Assembly (NCBI GenBank): GCA_001632425.1
Contig: KV425619.1
Span: 104,459 to 168,458 of the forward strand
Direction: 5' to 3'
Length of the DNA: 64,000 bases
Source of the DNA: Neolentinus lepideus HHB14362 ss-1
Lineage: Eukaryota; Basidiomycota; Agaricomycetes; Gloeophyllales; Gloeophyllaceae
The position numbers and the translations under genes are program-made. Shown piece after piece: positions 24,372 to 34,576 of the stretch. Each line of letters starts with the position of its first letter. Positions within the stretch are counted from its first letter, which is position 1. The notes under the pieces are model-generated. The model saw only the letters and a list, made by a program, of their open reading frames with translations. It was not told the origin of the DNA and ran no database searches.

Positions 24372-25562
24372 CTCTGGGAGTGCGAGACCGGCCTAAATTA
24401 GACCGGTAGGTTCGTACGCCAGACGGATGTATTCCAGCCGCCAGACGGCTCAAAATGTACGTTTACCATACGAAACCACCGGTCGAAATATAGACCCGAA
24501 TATTGGGAATTCCGACCGGTGTCTACCGGGCTCAATTCAACCCAGGAACGTCTGGTTTTCCGTTCGTTAGTGTTTATCAAATTTAAGCAGTTTATTGTAG
24601 CCAAAATAATCCATTTTCCGTGCAACCAGTCCTCTAGGATTTCCCCTTAATTTCGAGCACATTTTTCATCCAATTTGCGTCCAGATTGTGTCAAACAGAG
24701 AAAAGCACAAATTTCATTAGATCAACGGTAGCAGGCTGTACAACAATGAAAAATATGTTACAGTAGAAGGGCGGTGAGCTATGAATAGTCAAAATCTGAG
24801 ATAGGAATAATGGAAATGTGAAGTAAATTGAAGCAGAGGTAGGAGACCGAAAGAGCAAAAGGGTAGAGCAATGACATACACTGCAGGTCTGAGCCCTTAA
24901 ACAACCCAGCCTCTCTCTGCAGAAAGTACCCCTATATGTTTGTCATTAGCTAGCACGAAGTAGACGTCACACTTACGGAGTCCCCGAGNNNNNNNNNNNN
25001 NNNNNNNNNNNNNNNNNNNNNNNNNNNNNNNNNNNNNNNNNNNNNNNNNNNNNNNNNNNNNNNNNNNNNNNNNNNNNNNNNNNNNNNNNNNNNNNNNNNN
25101 NNNNNNNNNNNNNNNNNNNNNNNNNNNNNNNNNNNNNNNNNNNNNNNNNNNNNNNNNNNNNNNNNNNNNNNNNNNNNNNNNNNNNNNNNNNNNNNNNNNN
25201 NNNNNNNNNNNNNNNNNNNNNNNAAATCATGAATGATGCAACATACCTGCATACTAGACACTCTATGAGAGTTGCGGCAAAGAGGAATCAGACACCATAG
25301 AGACTCACGGATGGTAGGCAGAGGCAAGATGAACAAGAGCGTGTCTGAACGCATCCATTTCTTAAGTCCGATACTGGCATTCCCACGATAGCCGTGCTGC
25401 ATCAACAGACAAATTTCGACCGTTTATCGCACTAAGTGCCCAGATCATAATTTCAACCGGTTTTCAGTCGAAACCTGTTTCGACCTTATTCAACCACTTA
25501 CCGGCTGAAAGTACAAAAACGATCGATTACCTGTCTAATTTAGGCCGGCCTGGTGTGCACAG
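24372..25562. mobile_element. 1.19-kb non-autonomous TIR element (contains assembly gap)
   Basis: The strongest inverted ends are CCGGCCTAAATTAGACCGGT at 24388 and the reverse complement ending at 25548 (19 of 21 match). Weaker pairing extends outward to 24372 and 25562, where a direct repeat TGGAC (24367-24371 and 25563-25567) flanks the element. The corresponding place in the right arm (about 42,000) is uninterrupted, which supports an insertion. No coding capacity is seen outside the N run. Confidence 0.6.
24989..25223. other. Assembly gap (235 N)
   Basis: A run of N inside the 1.19-kb TIR element. Translations across it are meaningless. Confidence 1.
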
Positions 25563-25567
25563 TGGAC

Positions 25568-26300
25568 GTTGTGACTCCTGTATACGTCTCTGACTGTCGT
25601 GATTCTGCGAGTACGTCCTCTGAGCATTATCGCACCTCTGCGACACCGTGTCTGGAATCTGGATGTTGTGACTGCATCTACGGTTTCTTACTGAGTGTTG
25701 CGGTGGTGGAAATCTGCGGCTACCATCTATTGAGCTGTGATTCTGCGACTGTGTTTCTGGATGGTGCGATTCTGCCACAGCTGTCTTTATTCTGTGACTA
25801 CCAGATCTCTGTGGGCAAATATTGCGACCATGCAATTACTGTCTCTGCGAGCCCATGATTATGCGCTGTGAGCGTTGCTGTTCTGTGAATACGCACTCTG
25901 AGCTGTGATGTCACGGCTACTGTCTCTGAGGTGTGATTCTGCGACTGTCTCTGCATGTTGCGATTCTGCAACTACGTCTCTGGATGTTGTGGTTCTGCGA
26001 GTACTGTCTCTGTGTGGTGCGGTTCTGCGTCTGTCTCTGTGTGGTGCGGTTCTGCGTCTGTCTCTGCATGGTGCTAATCTGCGACGTCGTCTCTGATTTG
26101 TGCTTCTGCGGCTGTCTCTGCATGGTGCGAATCTGGGACTATCGTCGCTGGATGATGCAATTTTGCGACTATCTCTCCTGAGCGTCGCTGCTCCACAACT
26201 AGTCTCTCTCACCATCTCTTGGGCTGTGATTCTGTGCATCGTGTCTGTTCTGCGAGTAGCGTGTCTGTTCTGCGTGTCTTTGGTGTGGTGATATGTGTTG
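25568..26300 (-). repeat. ~30-nt minisatellite, left arm
   Basis: Degenerate tandem units of TCTGTG(T/A)TTCTGCGACT-type sequence, about 30 nt, alternating GTCTCTG and TTCTGCG blocks. Two adjacent units near 26,005-26,070 are near-identical. Open in several frames, but the composition is that of a repeat, not a gene. Confidence 0.85.
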
Positions 26301-26630
26301 TTGGTCTTTGGTGATGGTATCAATGAGATATGTGGGTGAGTGTGGCGGTGTGGAGATGATGGGAGGGACAGGGACAGGGAGGTTGGAGGAAGGCGGGTTG
26401 CGGGAATCCTGGAATGACGGCAGGGTCATATGAGTCTCCCTAGGACGGTGTGAAGAGTCGGTCAGATGATGTAAGGGGTCCTTGGTCTACTCGAGGCACG
26501 CAGGTTTGTCCAGGCACGTCTGTGATTGGCTGGAGCCAAGCGGGGAGGGTGAGTTGCCAGACTGGGTAGTATTGATCGGGGCGCCACAACGCTTCGTGGG
26601 CTGTGCGGCCCGGGATTTGTCAATTTGACA

Positions 26631-27891
26631 ATTTGAGTCGTCGGGGGTAGTGGGCTTGGAGGGGTGTTTCGTTTTTCGCGTTAATATGACAAGACGCCGT
26701 TTCATCGATCTCGAATCTAGCGATGCATGTAGTTCCGATTCCCCTGAATCGGGTATCATCTCAGTATAGGGAATATGTCGCACGTGGCAAAATGATGTTG
26801 GACAGGGGCTATTTCTCTCTATTCGGCGGCCTCTTAAAGGTTCACGTGGCGAATTGATTGCTGGACAGGGGCTATATCTCCCCATTTGTCTCTGGGCTTA
26901 GACTGTCTGTTTCTACTCTATTAATCAGCGAACAACTAGATACTACCCTTTCTATCAGTTAAACAACTTTTTGCTAGATTGAAATCGGAATAAAGACTTG
27001 TGTGTGCTATCCCGCAACATTATTCTAATGGGGTTTCAGATGTTTGTGATTTTGATTCTGGCTGGATGGAGGCCCGCGGTCTGAGTATGGCTGGTATGAC
27101 ATATCTTGATCCCTGTTAGGCTCACTACGTCGTGCTTTGTAGTAAAGAAAGTTGGATGTTCTGGTACAGAGTACTTTTCTGGTCTTTCCAATCCATCATC
27201 TTCTCGGCTCTCATGCACTCTGGTTCTGTCCCCGCGGGAAGCGCCTGTTCCACAGACAATAACCGCATTGAATCTTCTAGGCTCTATGTGCAAATTTCTT
27301 ACGGACTGTGATGACTAGACCTTCTGCTCAGGCTCACCCTCGGAACGGGACTGCGGTGCGATTGGGTTGCACTAAGTCAGATAAGCTCAGACGGCTGGAT
27401 TCCTTAAAGCCTCCAGTTCGAAATGCACATGCATTGATTATGAGACCTGCACCCAGACAGGTACTGTTTCCATTCAATGACTTGTACTATTGTAATGCTA
27501 GCGCTGTATTTGTGTCAAATGCAGTTCAGACATCGTTGTACTCGTTCATTCAACTGTCCAGTAAGGTGTATTGTAGTGGCACATTGATTCCGGTTTTGTG
27601 TGATGGTGATCCCAAAGTTATTGAAGTCTGCGCAGCACTACGTATTGGACCGTCGGGGAATCGGGCCCGGGCGTGCCGCGCAGCGCCGTTTTCCTCAAGT
27701 ATGTACAGGATCCGAATGTATGATATGGGGTGTCCGTTCAGCTTAGCAGATTGTTCTTCGCACCGCACCTCGCATAGAAATAATAAAATTAACAATATGT
27801 ACATGTCCACACTTGCGCAAGACCCGGTACCAAACCCCAAACCCAGAAATATGAGTACCATCTCCCCGTCTCTCGCGGATGCCTCACCACC
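26631..27891. other. Spacer before GH16; one unexplained ORF
   Basis: A 206-codon plus-strand ORF (27308-27928) overlaps the GH16 3' end in antisense. It has no known motif and codon composition unlike the neighbours, so it is not called. The stretch around 26,900-27,010 is AT-rich with an AATAAA, possibly a terminal piece of an old element, but no partner repeat is visible in the window. Confidence 0.35.
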
Positions 27892-29841
27892 CTACTCGTA
27901 TATCCGCACCCCCGCAAAATCGAAATAGGCACTCGCGAACGCGGACGGGGCGGTGTTCACGTGGTCTGGTCGAGGTTCGTCAGTCGGCGGGAAGGGAGTG
28001 GGAGTGGGAGACGCACCGACACACGACCCGGGACACCCGTCGTGCGCGTACGCCGCGCCGGCCCAGTCGCCGCCTGTGATAGTACACCGTCAGTATTGTG
28101 ATCTCACCCTCCGTGATCTCTCCGCACGAGAGAGAAGAGGATACGCAGGAGAAGAGGAGGGCGGGGAACAGAAATGATGAGAAGCAGGAGGACACAAAAG
28201 ACCACTCACAAAACGTCAAGTTGATAATAACGCTCATGGGCCCGAGGTGGCTCTCCATGTCACATTGCGCCGAGGAGGGGAAGAGCGCGAGGGGTGTGCC
28301 CTAAGTGGGGAGGGTATGGGAATATGAGAAGAAGAGGGAATGATGAGTCGATAGCAAAGAGTCTGCACCACACCACGACCCACTCACCCACGCCCCCGTG
28401 TCTACCGCCCCGCCGCCCCTTACGTCTCCCGGCACGCCCCCCGCGCTGCGTGGCCAGAACCAGATTTTGAGTGTGGAGGGCGTGCGTTCGAGGGCGTACC
28501 TAGTGAGGAGAGGGAGTAAGTGAGGGGGAGTGGGGAGTGGGGAGTGGGGGAGTGGGGGAGTGGGGGAGTGAGGAGGTGAGGAAGTGGGGGAGTGGGGGAG
28601 TGAGGAAGTGAGGAAGTGAGGAAGTGAGGAAGTGGGGAAGTGGGGAAGTGAGGAAGTGGGGAAGTGGGGAAGTGGGGAGTGGGGGAGTGGGGGAGTGAGG
28701 AGGTGAGGAAGTGGGGAAGTGGGGAAGTGGGGAGTGAGGGAGTGAGGAAGTGAGGAAGCAAATCGAGGAGATAACCACCGCCAAAACACGAACCACTCAC
28801 CACCCCCCGCCGCCGGCATTAAACCCCGCGCCAAAGCTCGCGTCTTTCAGGTCCCCCGCGGCGCGCACGCCGCACCCGCTGTCGTCCGCGTTCGAGGAGG
28901 CGCAGGAGGTCGTGGTGGTCGTGCTGGGGGGATGTGAGTATGGGTGAGCGGTGGGAAGGGGTGGGAAGTGGGGGGGAAGGAGGAATGGAAGGGGGAGGAG
29001 GAAGAGGAATGGAAGGAGGAGGAGGAATATTGGAAGTAGGAGGAGGAGGAGGAGGAGGAAGAACGCACCCCGTCTGCGCCCGCGCGCTCGGCATCGAGCA
29101 TCCTGGCAGCACGGTCATCAGGCGCGTAGCTAGAAACTCGAGAGAGGGGCTTGCTCACCCGTGCCGGTGTGCAGCGTGACCTGGTTGGGCGCTGCGCCGT
29201 TGACGCCTTCTATGATGTCGATCTCGCCCTGGGGTAGGCGGTAAGGAAAGGGGGTGAGTAGGGGAGAGGACGGTGAGAGAGGAGGCGAACACACACCTCG
29301 TTCGGCCAGTCTGCACCAACCTCCCACACCGCGGGCCACGTCCTGCGCAGGAATTATTATTATACGCTGAGAGTGGGGCTCAGGAGACTAACGCGCATCC
29401 CTGCGGCATATGCCTGATATCGAACCTGCACGCACCGTCAGCACCACCGCGGGAGGGCGAGGCGAGACACGCACACGGCGACGTGGGTCGTGTACGTCTT
29501 GCTACTCTGCAGGCGCACCGAGTCTCTTCCCGGCCCGCTCGCGGACAGATAGGTCGTGTAGTCCGCGCGGAGGATGAAGGTGTCGTCGTGCGCGTAGGTG
29601 AGGTTCTTGCGCTGGGCGGTGGCCTGGTCGACGTAGTTCCTGTCGTTCGCGTCAGGATACGAGGAAATAGTAAGAGGAAGGGCACGCACACGCGTCCGTG
29701 GCTCGGGTCCGCGATGGCCTCGTACTGAAAAAAGTCGTTGAACGCGGCGCCGACGATATTGTCGCTCAGCGTGTAGGTCGCAGCCTGCACCACCACAGGG
29801 ACGCCAATCGCCAGCACGAGTCGCACTGAAGTCCAAGCCAT
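27892..29841 (-). CDS. GH16 endo-1,3(4)-beta-glucanase (laminarinase-like), secreted
   Basis: Fungal GH16 laminarinases cut beta-1,3/1,3-1,4-glucans, including fungal wall and plant glucans. The start MAWTSVRLVLAIGVPVVVQA is a signal peptide. YTLSDNIVGAAFNDFFQYEA follows. The catalytic motif is split-free and visible as NEGEIDIIEGVN (ExDxxE). Then QVTLHTGTG, CSMPSARAQTG, NADDSGCGVRA, GAGFNAGGGGW, YALERTPSTLKIWFWPRSAG, INLTFCGDWAG, CPGSCV and the end FDFAGVRIYE with TAG at 27894-27892. At least eight introns, two of them stuffed with purine/pyrimidine minisatellite. The protein looks complete. The gene sits between the two arms of the inverted duplication. Confidence 0.9.
28500..28765. repeat. 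GTGAGGAA/GTGGGGAA minisatellite inside a GH16 intron
   Basis: About 270 bp of 8-nt units (GTGAGGAA, GTGGGGAA, GTGGGGGA) on the plus strand. Read with the gene it is a pyrimidine-rich tract between a GTGAGTGG donor next to GGGGW and a CTCACTAG acceptor before YALERT. The intron is therefore about 300 nt, against 50-100 nt for most others. Confidence 0.85.
28935..29065. repeat. GGA-rich low-complexity tract in a GH16 intron
   Basis: Runs of GGAGGA and GGGAAGG occupy the intron between the RAQTG exon and the TTTTTSCASS exon of the GH16 gene. Confidence 0.7.
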
Positions 29842-29899
29842 CGCTGCGTCGCTCGCTCTTGCTGGCGATGTTTATATGTGGCCATTTATGTGGACGTCC

Positions 29900-30290
29900 T
29901 CGGGCGCTGAAGTCAATGCGAAGAAGCGTTGTGGCGCGGCTGAGGTCCAAGTCCCAATCGCGCATCGCATACTCCTCGCTTAGCTTCAGCCAATCAGCGA
30001 CCGCCTTCTGTCCCTGGACTAACCCCGACTCGGTGCCATCATCCACTGCGGGCATCGACCTGGAAATCAGGGTGCCTCTACCACAAAGAGAGTCGACACT
30101 CTAGACAAACATTCAGAGCGCCTACCGCCAAATCTGAACACTTGACTAACATCCCTCCCAGGACTTTCCTTCGCCCGCATCGCTTCCGCGGCATACGAGG
30201 CATCAGTACTCTGCGTATCATCTGACTTTGACCCTTCATACCGTCCTAGGTCGACGTCTACTGTCCGTCTCACCTCCTCGTCGATATGAC
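29900..30290 (-). pseudogene. Gene-like block of unknown function, duplicated in inverted copy
   Basis: The minus-strand reading GHIDEEVRRTVDVDLGRYEG, AAEAMRAKESPGRDVSQVFR and, after a likely intron (30,130-30,062), MPAVDDGTESGLVQGQKAV, DWLKLSEEYAMRDWDLDLSR has gene-like composition. No family is recognised, no stop was located before GH16 begins at 29841, and no start is visible upstream, where minisatellite begins. A more degraded copy with deletions lies inverted at about 26,400-26,630. Probably the remnant of a gene broken by the repeat expansion. An intact gene with unseen exons is the alternative. Confidence 0.4.
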
Positions 30291-30539
30291 CCCTGACATT
30301 CTAGAATACCCAAGTCCTCCTTATCCCTACCTCTCTCCATCATCCAACCCAAACTCGCCACCCAGCTTCCTCACTCCATATCTCATATCGATACCATCAC
30401 CAAAGATCAGCAGCACGTATACCTACATCCGCAGCCAGTCGCCCTGCCTACCATCAAAGAGCAGCAACACCTATCCCCGTCACAGTCGCATTGCACGTCC
30501 ACTCCCGCCCCTCTCCCGAGATGACTGGAGCTACACCAA

Positions 30540-30774
30540 TTATAGATAGCAGGTCCCCGTAGAATCGCGACGGTACCCGCAGAATTACAACACCCAGAGC
30601 ACATAACTTCACAATCACAACCAGACACAGCAACCACAGAATCACCATATTAAAACACTGTAGTCACAGAATCACGTACTCCACAGCCAGACGCAGAGAC
30701 GCTACTTAGGAATCGCACCATGCACAGACGGTCGCAACTCAAGATGATAAAGCAGAATCACAGCTCAGACACAG
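30540..30774 (+). repeat. ~30-nt minisatellite, right arm (left of transposon insertion)
   Basis: Units with CAGAATCAC and CAGAC(G/A)CAG blocks, about 30 nt. The array stops exactly at the transposon end and resumes at 40593. Joining the two sides across one copy of CAGACACAG restores an ordinary unit. Confidence 0.8.
30766..30774. repeat. Target-site duplication, left copy
   Basis: CAGACACAG directly before the left TIR; identical to 40593-40601. The word also occurs naturally in this minisatellite, so on its own it is weaker evidence than in unique DNA, but its exact placement at both TIR edges supports a true duplication. Confidence 0.75.
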
Positions 30775-30802
30775 GGCTAGCAAGTGCGCACAAAGTTCAC
30801 AC
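30775..30802 (+). repeat. Left terminal inverted repeat of the MULE-like transposon
   Basis: 28 bp beginning GGCTAGCAAG. The reverse complement of 40565-40592 differs only at positions 11 and 12. Confidence 0.88.
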
Positions 30803-31339
30803 GCTTGACTTGGTGAATGGAAGCATCGTTCGACTTCTCTCGTCAACAGCGTCCATCCATGCATCAGTTCTCTGTCACTCCGGGCATCAAAGCTGGCTTA
30901 TCGTCCCATTTCTGATTGTTTTTCACTGTTTGTTGCTAATGTCTCACTCTCCCTTCGTTATAGCAGGCCTATCTCCCTACCAGTGCTTCAGTCCAGGTTC
31001 ACTGACTCCCTAGGATCAGCGCCTTTGATACGGGGTGCCTTCTTGTTGGAGCTGTGGCTCTTGGTAAGCCATGTGCTTCATCGTCGCCAGAGACTCTCGA
31101 CTGATCTAGGTCTATTAGTATGCTGCGTGTTTCATCGTCGCCGTCTTGAGCATGGCAAGGCTCCTTACCATGGCTAATATTCAGCCAAATCCTGATGTTC
31201 TCGACTTGTGGCGCCTCTCTTTGCATCGCATTGTCCTCCTCGCTGTGATCTCTGTGCGGAACAGCTGCTAATCCCTCTGCGCTTTCTTCCTCACAACTGC
31301 CATCTCATTTCCTTCCTCAGCCTACAACATACTCGAATG

Positions 31340-34300
31340 TTTTGGCGTAGATCTCTTGCTCGCATCTGGTGTTGGCCTTCGCCGATGGGTGGGTAGTCTG
31401 GAGAGTCAGCGTTGGCAAGGTACGTCCCATCCCCTTCCTCAATCCCTCTCCATATCACTTCGAGCCCACGTTCCATATCCTACCCATGCATCCCACGACT
31501 CCCAAGTCCTCCAAGCCTTTGAGCCATCCCAGGAAGCTTTATGCCAAGGTATGTGGGGCTTTTACTCAGTTGAAAGGGGATGCTGACTGCATCTTCAGCC
31601 GGAGCTCGACAAACTTGCCTTCGATGCTGCTCAGCAATCAGCAGCTGGAGCTATATACGAACACGGCGACTCCATATCACAGCAATACAACCCCGACAGC
31701 CTCACTGAGCAAGCTCATGTTCGCCAATTCTTGATGGCCCATGGTCTTGACCGCCAATCAAGGCAGCAGCTGGAGAGTTGGTGGAACGTACAATGGAGTA
31801 CCAGGTGGCAGGTGGCAGGAGATATTCGGCGTCAGACACTATTACAATGGTAGATTCTGGCGCTCCTATGTGTAGTACACTATTTTGAAGATGTGATCAA
31901 GTTCTTGTGGCTATCATAGTCTCACCGCTCGAAAAGCTAAGGTCCCTATGCAAATAGCTGAGGAAAAGGGCACCCCAAGCAATGCTCGTCGTAATCCCTA
32001 TGATTTCACAGGATGCCTTGCCCATGTTGAGATCACTGAGCGTGATAGCGATGGTGCTGTCTCCCGAATCATGGGCTATCTGTGCCACAATGACGAATGC
32101 AAATCATCTGTGTTGAAGCGCATCCCAGCAATCCCACTTCATTTGCATGTTTATGAAGTTGCACTTGAGCAGCTGAAGTCAGGGGCCAGGTATGTCTAGA
32201 ATGCTATGCTACAAGATCGCTAATACGCAAACCGACTTGCAAGTATTGCTGCAATCCAGGCTAAGAACAATGCCATGCTAAATTCTCGAGGCTATCATGA
32301 CATGGAAACATACGATCCTTCAACTGCGAACTACCGATACAATTTCTTGCCTCGAGACTCTTCTTACCTGTACCATCTTTTCAACAAGTCTCAAGGCATA
32401 AACACCCGGGTCCCCCCTCAGTATAATCTTCATGAATGGCTTGATCCATACTCCTCATGTTTTCGTCCAGAGATCCACCAAGCAGTCTTCCACTACTCCA
32501 AAAGAGCAGAAGCTGGAGACCGACTCAAGGTCTGCATTGCCACTGAAGATATGAACCAAAGCGCATGGGAATACACCCACCATTCCATCCTAATGCTTGA
32601 TGGAACGTTTGGGCTTTGCAGTTCCCGCCTTCTCCTCTTCATAGCCATGGGAGTAGATGCTGAACGAAAGGGAGTTCCATTAGCATTGTTTCTATTCTCA
32701 GCACCCACAGGAAGTCGGGCTACTCATGCTGGCTATAGCACTGAGATCCTGGCCGAACTTCTCAAGATCTGGAAGACCCACCTATCACAAGGCCGAGCTG
32801 AAAGCTTCACTCCGTATGTTGCAATAACAGACACAGATGTCAAGGAGCGTGGTGCCCTACTCCAGGTGTGGCCCTCCATATGGCTACTCCTTTGCAGGTT
32901 TCACATTCGGCAATGTTGGACAAACCGGAGAGATCAGCTATTCAAAGGAAGACAGGGAGAGGTACTGAAAAGCCACGTACATGGGAGGCTGCTAAGCCTT
33001 GAAGACCTGTGAGTGCCAATCGCTCTCTGCATCAGATGACCCTAACCCCAAGGCCAGTCTGCTGAACAGCGTTGATTATGAGGCAGCTCAGAAGTTGATT
33101 GAAGATGAGCGGTCGCATTTCACGGCACTGAGCAAGCTTGGAGATCCAGGTGCAGCCACTGCTGCTCGAGTAGGGGCACAGTATCTTGACTACCTCTCAG
33201 CCACTTGGATGCCAAAGTCGCTGTGGCAAGGCTGGTCATTGAAGGCCAGGATGGTTGCATCTACTATCCTTGGGGTGCCAGTGGAAAGTATCATCACTAC
33301 GACAAATCACCTCGAGTCATTTAACCACGTCCTCAAGAACAAGTACATACCGCAGTGGCAGCATTCAGGCACTCACCTTCAGTTTGACTTCCTCATCCAT
33401 ATCCTCATCATCCGCATCCTCCCTGAAATCTTTGCAACCCGTCGCCACCGCCAGCAGTATCAAAACTGGGTCAACCTTCGATTCGAGAAATATGCGGGAG
33501 GCGCCAACTTGTCGAAGGTCCTTCAGGAAGAGAGGCGGGTATTGCAAGCGATACAAAAGGGCTCGAAGGCATGCTGGTGGGCAGCTGACCGTCAGCGAGA
33601 TGAGTCGGCCGTTGCTATACTAAGGGCAGGGTTGCTCAATGGAATCACGAGAGACGTCAGTGAACATCAGTTCGAGGCAGTTTGCTACTCCACTGCTAAC
33701 CCGACAAGCACACCATATCGGGTCACCATCCACCGCATTGGCTACGCCTCTTGCACATGCCTTGACTTTGTGCACCGAGGAGGAGCATGCAAACACCTTC
33801 GTGCACTGAGGATCAGGCTGGATGCATGGGTCTCGTCAGGACACTTACCGACATTCTACTACCCAGGCACACCTGCGGCTGCCAAGGAAATTGAAGAGCC
33901 TCTCCAGCCGCCTGCACTCAGCGAACAAGGTGCCACGGCAGCCATCATCAACAACCTCTTAGTTTTGCAAGACATGGCCGGTGTGGAAGACCCTGAGGAT
34001 GGAATTGGCCCAGCAATGCCTGGTGAGGCAGCAGTCTCAGAGGTGGATGAGCAGGGCGAGGGGAGTAAACCTTTGTCAAGCAGATGCAATCTGAGTACTG
34101 AAGAGGCAGAGCAATTTCAAACAGTGAGTGATGCTAACCGGTCGCCGATGGCTAAAATGACACATGACCACAGACAGGTGCGGCGGGATTGGCCATTCAA
34201 GTCCAGCAGCGAGCTGAACAGCTCATAGACGGCATACTGCCACAGCTGCATGGGCTCACATTGCTGACAGAAGAGGCCCAGCTAGAAAGAACAGCGAAGG

Positions 34301-34494
34301 TGTCAGAGCTGCACGACATGGTGAAGCAGCTTAGTGTTAACTTAAGCAAGTATGTAGGGTTGGGCAGCGAGGGAGGCTCAGGGACTGGCACTAGGCCACC
34401 TGTCTGTGCGACTAAACGTGGCCAACAGGAGACACTACTACCACCCTCACCTGAATTGAAGCAGAGGCGTAAGATATCTCATGGGACACTGTAG
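31340..34494 (+). CDS. MULE-like DDE transposase with SWIM zinc finger
   Basis: Cuts and pastes the element that carries it. Catalytic Asp 1 is in SILMLDGTFG, Asp 2 in YVAITDTDVKERGALLQVWP and the Glu in TTTNHLESFNHVLK, the DDE order of MULE-type RNase H-fold transposases. A SWIM zinc finger follows: SCTCLDFVHRGGACKHLRAL (CxC...CxH). The N-terminal part has a candidate DNA-binding Cys/His segment (GYLCHNDEC, after TGCLAHVEITE). The C-terminal tail is acidic, then coiled and basic, ending KQRRKISHGTL. Introns are clear at about 32191-32240, 33008-33058 (GTGAGTGCC..GGCCAG) and 34123-34173. I found no stop codons in the core. The first exons (31340-31920) are uncertain, so the start is approximate. 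The 3' end lies 82 bp from the convergent dioxygenase stop. Confidence 0.85.
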
Positions 34495-34576
34495 AGCTTC
34501 TGGCTAGGGACATGAACATAGATATCGGACAATGTACTAGACATATTTATATAGCTACGGTCCTTGAGTGATTGTC

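Larger units (their letters stand above)
24124..26630 (-). repeat. Left arm of a large inverted duplication
   Basis: Read on the minus strand, this stretch has the same modules as the right arm (29,900-30,774 plus 40,602-43,290): the 210-bp module, the 30-nt minisatellite, a block with ATATCTCATTGATACCATCA (26,305-26,340, matching 30,380-30,410), and a gene-like block sharing CCTAGGACGGTGTGAAG, GATTGGCTGGAGCCAAGCG and GCGCCACAACGCTTC with 29,920-30,250. It is interrupted by a 1.19-kb TIR element and the assembly gap. Confidence 0.65.

Noticed and set aside
24950..25405. Minus-strand ORFs across the N run
   Set aside because: Most of the translation is X from the assembly gap. The remainder lies inside a TIR element.
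25859..26323. Arg/Thr/Ser-rich minus-strand ORF of 154 codons
   Set aside because: It is a translation of the 30-nt minisatellite; the same composition is open in other frames.
27308..27928. 206-codon plus-strand ORF
   Set aside because: It overlaps the GH16 3' end in antisense, with no motif and no sign of a promoter or conserved structure.
28301..28834. Pro/His/Ser-rich 177-codon minus ORF
   Set aside because: It is the GH16 intron minisatellite read in frame; the real exons on either side use other frames.
30999..31226. Small minus ORF in the left subterminal part of the transposon
   Set aside because: Short, no motif, and located in a region with small internal direct repeats likely to be subterminal sequence.
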